Translations under genes and position numbers: made by a program
Notes under the pieces: model-generated
Told to the model about the DNA's origin: nothing
Seen by the model: only the letters and a program-made list of their open reading frames with translations
The model's database searches: none
Assembly (NCBI GenBank): GCA_000153385.1
Contig: CH672375.1
Location: forward strand, 354,352-418,351
Direction: 5' to 3'
Source of the DNA: Flavobacteria bacterium BBFL7
GTDB taxonomy: Bacteria; Bacteroidota; Bacteroidia; Flavobacteriales; Flavobacteriaceae
DNA length: 64,000 nt
Shown here: one piece after another, positions 60,457 through 64,000 of the stretch
Layout: each line of letters opens with the position of its first letter
Numbering within the stretch: position 1 is the stretch's first letter

Positions 60457-61516
60457 AAAGCATAATTTTAAGAGATATAGACTCTTTTGAATAACTATAA
60501 AAATAAGGTAAGTTTCTATAACGATTGACTATTTCTAGAAGTATCATATCGTTTACGGCTGCGGCATCTAGAAAATATTGTTTGGGCTTTAAATAATTCT
60601 TGATTTTAGCAGTCCATGAAACTTCCTCTTTTATAAAACGAATCTCAATCACTTTGTTAAGACCCATAATAGGTAAACTAGCTAGCGTGGCAATTACATT
60701 GTTCTTCTCAAAGTTTACAGATATTAATTCTTCAGTAGTCTCTAGTCTACCATAATCTTGCTCAACAGGCATAAGTCCAAAACTATAATGTAGGTTTGAC
60801 TGGACAAGTTTGTGTTTTTTAACGATTTCGGTACGTTGATGATTGATTTTTTCAAGTTGTGTGTGAAATATAGATCCTAGATTTAAACTTCTATAAGCCT
60901 TTTCATGCCATTGATGTTTAAAGTAAATCTCGCTTTCGCGGAAGCGGACTTCATAACCAGCATTTCTCAATCGCAAATGAACATCTGTATCCTCACTGCC
61001 CCAACCGTGATAAAACTCATCAAAACCATTAATTTCTAACAGCTGATGAACTGGAAAAATAGAGATTCCAGTAGCCTCTTCATTGGACATAAACTTGATA
61101 GTTCTTTGATGAAAACTCACATCCTTCACAGACTCTTCTTGAGACATAAAACCAACTGAGAAATAAGATGTACTCTTATTATCGAGCAGCGGCAACATTG
61201 TTTCTAAAAAATCCGGATGCCAAATTAAGTCCATGTCAGACACCATTAAATGTGTTGCTGTGGTGTTTTTTAATATCAAATTAATGCAGCGCGATTTATT
61301 CCATAGCTGACCTTGAACTGGGCAAGTAATCAATTCTATTCCTTTGAAACCATCAATAACTTCCTTGAGCTGGCGCTGATATGAAAGAGCACTACCATAA
61401 TCCACGAGAGTAATCGTTACATGATCTATTAGTTGAGGATGAATAGATTTTAACGATTGCTTTACGATTTTTAAATCCCGATTGCGATTAGGAATAACGA
61501 TAGTGAGTTTTTCCAT
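60449..61516 (-). CDS. Glycosyltransferase, family 2 with galactosyltransferase-type C-terminus
   Basis: 355 residues. GT-A start KLTIVIPNRNRDLKIVKQSL, LVDYGSALSYQRQL, and a DxD in THLMVSDMDLIWHPDFLETM. The segment GFDEFYHGWGSEDTDVHLRL matches the galactosyltransferase C-terminal (Glyco_transf_7C) motif with the catalytic ED pair. The C-terminal 100 residues are unassigned. It overlaps the aminotransferase gene by 8 bases. A near-perfect palindrome (60932-60945, one mismatch) is read as RFRES. Confidence 0.9.
   Translation of the reverse strand: MEKLTIVIPNRNRDLKIVKQSLKSIHPQLIDHVTITLVDYGSALSYQRQLKEVIDGFKGIELITCPVQGQLWNKSRCINLILKNTTATHLMVSDMDLIWHPDFLETMLPLLDNKSTSYFSVGFMSQEESVKDVSFHQRTIKFMSNEEATGISIFPVHQLLEINGFDEFYHGWGSEDTDVHLRLRNAGYEVRFRESEIYFKHQWHEKAYRSLNLGSIFHTQLEKINHQRTEIVKKHKLVQSNLHYSFGLMPVEQDYGRLETTEELISVNFEKNNVIATLASLPIMGLNKVIEIRFIKEEVSWTAKIKNYLKPKQYFLDAAAVNDMILLEIVNRYRNLPYFYSYSKESISLKIMLCE
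60932..60945. repeat. Near-perfect palindrome copy (one mismatch)
   Basis: GCTTTCGCGGAAGC in the GT2 gene, read as RFRESE, the same phase as copy 9. Confidence 0.75.
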
Positions 61517-61517
61517 T

Positions 61518-62543
61518 CTATTTTAAATAATGTTCTTTATAGATTCCGGGAACCTTAAATCTATTCATTGCGTAATTATAAAACCTTTTTCTGAAAAGAA
61601 TTTTTTTGAAAAATTTAAATTTTAACCAATAGCTAAATTTCTTTTGAGATAATTTTTTATAAACGGGCCACTCAACTAGAGATAATGTATTACTTTCTAA
61701 AGCCTCCAATTCTGTATCCATCCATGATTCCCAAGTGTTACCCAAGTGATAGGCATGGTTTTTAAAACAGGAAAGTCTATATCCATCATTTTTAATAGTA
61801 GGTATATCTAAATAAACGCCTTCAGAATTTCCACTCAATAAAAACTCTGATGGTTCTTGTGGCGCAAATAACAAGGCCTCTCTTTTATAGGTAGTACAGA
61901 AGTGACTGCAACCTACAATAGCTTGAGAAGTTCCATTAGATATAGTAAGTATGGTGTTTTTTTGCTCATCATTAAGGTACGACCATCCTATACTATTAGC
62001 AAACTTTTCTAATCCTTCAGGATCACCTGGCGTCTTAAATTCCACTTTACCAGTCCATAAATTTTCCAACCAAATATTACTCGTAAATTGATTGAAAGTT
62101 TTAAAAACAGGTACTGGAGAAACAGCCGTTGCTCGAGGAAAATTTTTAAAAATGGCAGCTACTTCTAGATCCCATTTTTTTAAAAACATCACATCACCAT
62201 CTGTAATGGTAACATAGGGTTCATCACTTGCTCCTATGACGCGTCGTAAACTATTTACTTTACCTAATTGCTCTGTTTCTAATAGTAATTCATCGATAAG
62301 TCCTTCATTTTGCAGGCCTAGCAATTTATCATGAATAGTTGGTGAGCAGCCATTTGCAATAACGCTTATAGGTGTACCAGCGCTAGTAGTTTTTCTTAAA
62401 CTTAAAACACAGGCTTTAAATATCTTAAAAGAATCTTTATAATAATCTTCTTCATGCGGAATGTATAAAGGAACGATAACTCTATGTTGCGCTTTATTTC
62501 CTTCATACTTTTTATCATGTGTATTACTACGTCCTATGCGCAT
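61518..62543 (-). CDS. GT-A fold glycosyltransferase
   Basis: 341 residues without signal peptide. HRVIVPLYIPHEEDYYKDSF, ACVLSLRKTTSAGTPISVIA, YVTITDGDVMFLKKWDLEVA (DGD metal site) and a central ATAVSPVPVFKTF segment indicate a GT-A transferase, probably of family A/GT2. C-terminal region basic and aromatic (FKFFKKILFRKRFYNYAMN), possibly membrane-associated. One base before the next gene; six bases after the epimerase. Confidence 0.82.
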   Translation of the reverse strand: MRIGRSNTHDKKYEGNKAQHRVIVPLYIPHEEDYYKDSFKIFKACVLSLRKTTSAGTPISVIANGCSPTIHDKLLGLQNEGLIDELLLETEQLGKVNSLRRVIGASDEPYVTITDGDVMFLKKWDLEVAAIFKNFPRATAVSPVPVFKTFNQFTSNIWLENLWTGKVEFKTPGDPEGLEKFANSIGWSYLNDEQKNTILTISNGTSQAIVGCSHFCTTYKREALLFAPQEPSEFLLSGNSEGVYLDIPTIKNDGYRLSCFKNHAYHLGNTWESWMDTELEALESNTLSLVEWPVYKKLSQKKFSYWLKFKFFKKILFRKRFYNYAMNRFKVPGIYKEHYLK

Positions 62544-62549
62544 AAGAGC

Positions 62550-63470
62550 TTATTTTTTAAGATGCTCCATTAATTTAACGATTCCATTTTCTAGAGGTAT
62601 TAATTCTCTATTTAAAACAGCTTTCATTTTTGAATTATCAGGCTGTCTGCGCGTCATATCACCTTCTTCTAGTGCAGGTAAGTGAATGATTTGTGAGTTG
62701 CTACCTGTGACTTTCAGAATAACATCTACGAGTTCTTTAATATTATAAACTAAATCACTTCCTATATTGAAAACCTCGTTTTTTAAGGAATCATCACTAA
62801 AAATGCGATAACTAGCCTCAATATTATCATCTATATAACAAAAAGTTCTCGATTGTAATCCATCTCCATAGATCGTGATATCTTCATTATGAAGCGCTTG
62901 ATGAAGTAATTTAGGAATCACAAAATCCTTACTTTGTTGTGGACCATAGGTGTTGAAAAATCTAAAAATAGTATAGTCTAATCCATATTCCTGATGATAG
63001 GATCTAAAATATGCCTCACCTAAATTCTTAACTACTGCATAGGGCAACTTAGAATTTAAAGGTGTCTCATCTTCAATTTGGGGTAAGCTCACTGGCTCTC
63101 CATAAACCTCACTACTCGAGGAGTATGCTACTTTTTTTACTCCTGTATTTTTACTTAATCGCAGTATATTTTTAATCCCATCTATATCTTGAAGAACTTT
63201 AATAGGGTTATCAAGAGTGCGTTGCACTCCTACCATAGCAGCATAATGAAAGACATAATGAAATTTATGAGACAACATTACCTCTGCAAGTTCCTCATAT
63301 TTATTAACATCTAATTTTATAAAAGTAAAGTTCTTGTCCTCAGGTAATTTTGAAATATTACCAGTACTCAAATTATCTACACCTACTACTTGATTTCCTT
63401 TTGCTAAGAGGTAATGAGCTAGAGCACTTCCTACATTTCCAGCTACTCCGGTGATTAGTGTTTTATTCAA
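62550..63470 (-). CDS. NAD-dependent sugar epimerase/dehydratase (extended SDR)
   Basis: 306 residues. Rossmann nucleotide motif LITGVAGNVGSALAHYLLAK, GVDNLSTG, KVAYSSSSEVYGEPV with the catalytic Ser, and the active-site YxxxK in LPYAVVKNLGEAYF. C-terminal substrate region RTFCYIDDNIEASYRIF. The pattern fits UDP-glucose 4-epimerase-like enzymes (GalE/WbpP class), not a 4,6-dehydratase; the Ser-x-Glu around the active site also allows a UDP-glucuronate 4-epimerase. Substrate unknown. Confidence 0.92.
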   Translation of the reverse strand: MNKTLITGVAGNVGSALAHYLLAKGNQVVGVDNLSTGNISKLPEDKNFTFIKLDVNKYEELAEVMLSHKFHYVFHYAAMVGVQRTLDNPIKVLQDIDGIKNILRLSKNTGVKKVAYSSSSEVYGEPVSLPQIEDETPLNSKLPYAVVKNLGEAYFRSYHQEYGLDYTIFRFFNTYGPQQSKDFVIPKLLHQALHNEDITIYGDGLQSRTFCYIDDNIEASYRIFSDDSLKNEVFNIGSDLVYNIKELVDVILKVTGSNSQIIHLPALEEGDMTRRQPDNSKMKAVLNRELIPLENGIVKLMEHLKK

Positions 63471-63488
63471 AATTGGGCTTTTATGAAT

Positions 63489-64000
63489 TTATGTATTGAC
63501 CGTAAATTTACTTTTTTTATAAAAAAAGTGACCTTTATTTAAATACTTCTTCAATAATAATGATAATCTAAAAGATATACCACTCATAAATGTCATATCT
63601 CGTTGCAAAAACTTAAGCGCATGATTATTAAATGAATATGATTTGAATTTCATCAATCTGAAATAAAAACTTAAACAATGATTGATAAGGTATTCCTTCT
63701 CATCCTTTTCCAGAAATTCATATGTATCTCGTAAAGTTTGATAATAACAGCTCAGTTTATTTTCTAAGTAGGCCTCCTCTTGTCTATTTTGGTTGGATTG
63801 TATAGAATCACTATGTATTAAACGCAGTGATAACACTTCATCTATAAAAAAGCCTTTCCCTCTATATCTAATTAAAAGATTACAAAAAAAGTTGTATTCC
63901 TGACCACTTTTTAAATTTTCATTCCATCTAGTTTGATTAATGAAATTCCTTTTAAACATTACGTTTATGGTACCAAAAAAGATCTGTTGTTTTAAAAACT
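63489..64000 (-). CDS. Glycosyltransferase (GT2) C-terminal part, cut by the window edge
   Basis: The frame is open to the right edge (upstream residues read LKQQIFFGTINVMFKRNF), so the N-terminus lies outside the window. The visible part has NENLKSGQEYNFFCNLLIRY and a 'bad-sugar' helix end (FFIDEVLSLRLIHSDSIQSN), which match the C-terminal part of EpsE-like GT2 enzymes (the usual 'SxxxxxxE..F' followed by the R-x-x-x-S sequence). C-terminal basic tail. First visible gene of the leftward locus. Confidence 0.75.
   Translation of the reverse strand, partial: FLKQQIFFGTINVMFKRNFINQTRWNENLKSGQEYNFFCNLLIRYRGKGFFIDEVLSLRLIHSDSIQSNQNRQEEAYLENKLSCYYQTLRDTYEFLEKDEKEYLINHCLSFYFRLMKFKSYSFNNHALKFLQRDMTFMSGISFRLSLLLKKYLNKGHFFYKKSKFTVNT

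Noticed and set aside
62550-63470. A UDP-sugar 4,6-dehydratase feeding the DegT aminotransferase
   Set aside because: Length and motifs (YxxxK context, RTFCYIDD) fit an epimerase-type SDR; the membrane-anchored or DxE-type dehydratase signature is absent.
40860-64000. Glycan locus as an integrated island with att sites or a tRNA border
   Set aside because: No integrase, tRNA gene or flanking direct repeat was seen at the visible border; the right border is outside the window.

Overview
The window comes from the chromosome of a marine-type member of the Flavobacteriaceae (phylum Bacteroidota); a Nonlabens/Dokdonia-like relative is my best guess. The evidence is the AT-rich composition, promoters with the Bacteroidota -7 box TAnnTTTG, flavobacterial families (PorV/PorQ-like protein, DUF2795, DUF3140, DUF6705-like, cyclophilin-FKBP fusion), a SecA without the zinc-binding tail, and a lipid A/T9SS outer-membrane toolkit. 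No rRNA, tRNA, CRISPR array, integrase or transposase gene was seen.

Layout. 0-5.2 kb: a tetR-ABC-HlyD-TolC export operon read leftwards, with a perfect inverted repeat over the tetR -7 box; the ABC subunit has lost nearly all ATPase motifs. 5.3-10.0 kb: clpS, then a five-gene leftward operon (DoxX-like protein, DppB-type permease, tpiA, DUF1287, prmA). 10.1-13.0 kb: a dual-family peptidyl-prolyl isomerase, a repeat-containing secreted protein behind a 22-bp LacI-type palindrome, and two unknown membrane proteins behind recQ. 13.0-22.3 kb: recQ, divergent kdsD-tatC-CMD operon, cobalamin adenosyltransferase, DUF2795 protein, secA. 22.3-29.6 kb: an accessory-looking stretch with a lipoprotein carrying a JAMM-like motif, a DUF3140 protein, two copies of a composite intergenic repeat, meaB, two unknown small genes and an M1 peptidase. 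29.7-40.8 kb: acyl-CoA oxidase-like enzyme with a TerB-like N-terminus, marC, a YHYH/MORN/Sco lipoprotein cluster, OsmC, PAP2, lptB, pssA, a PorV-like protein and lnt.

40.9-64.0 kb: one head-to-tail leftward surface-glycan locus running off the right edge. It holds about 14 glycosyltransferases, a Wzy-like polymerase, a polyprenyl-phosphate sugar transferase, a serine-acetyltransferase-like and a NeuD-like acyltransferase, a DegT aminotransferase, an SDR epimerase, and a nonulosonate pair: a NeuB-family synthase without SAF domain and a CMP-nonulosonate synthetase fused to a KdsC-like phosphatase. The likely product is a sialic-acid-like (nonulosonate) surface polysaccharide or glycan.

The most striking unexplained signal is a short perfect palindrome, GCTTTCGCGAAAGC, present 12 times exactly and about five more times in recognisable degenerate form, inside reading frames. 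It is read in all three codon phases (AFAKA, xFRES, LSRK), so it appears to be selected or spread as DNA, not as peptide. It resembles in style the highly iterated palindrome HIP1 of cyanobacteria. Positions and tests are given in the findings.
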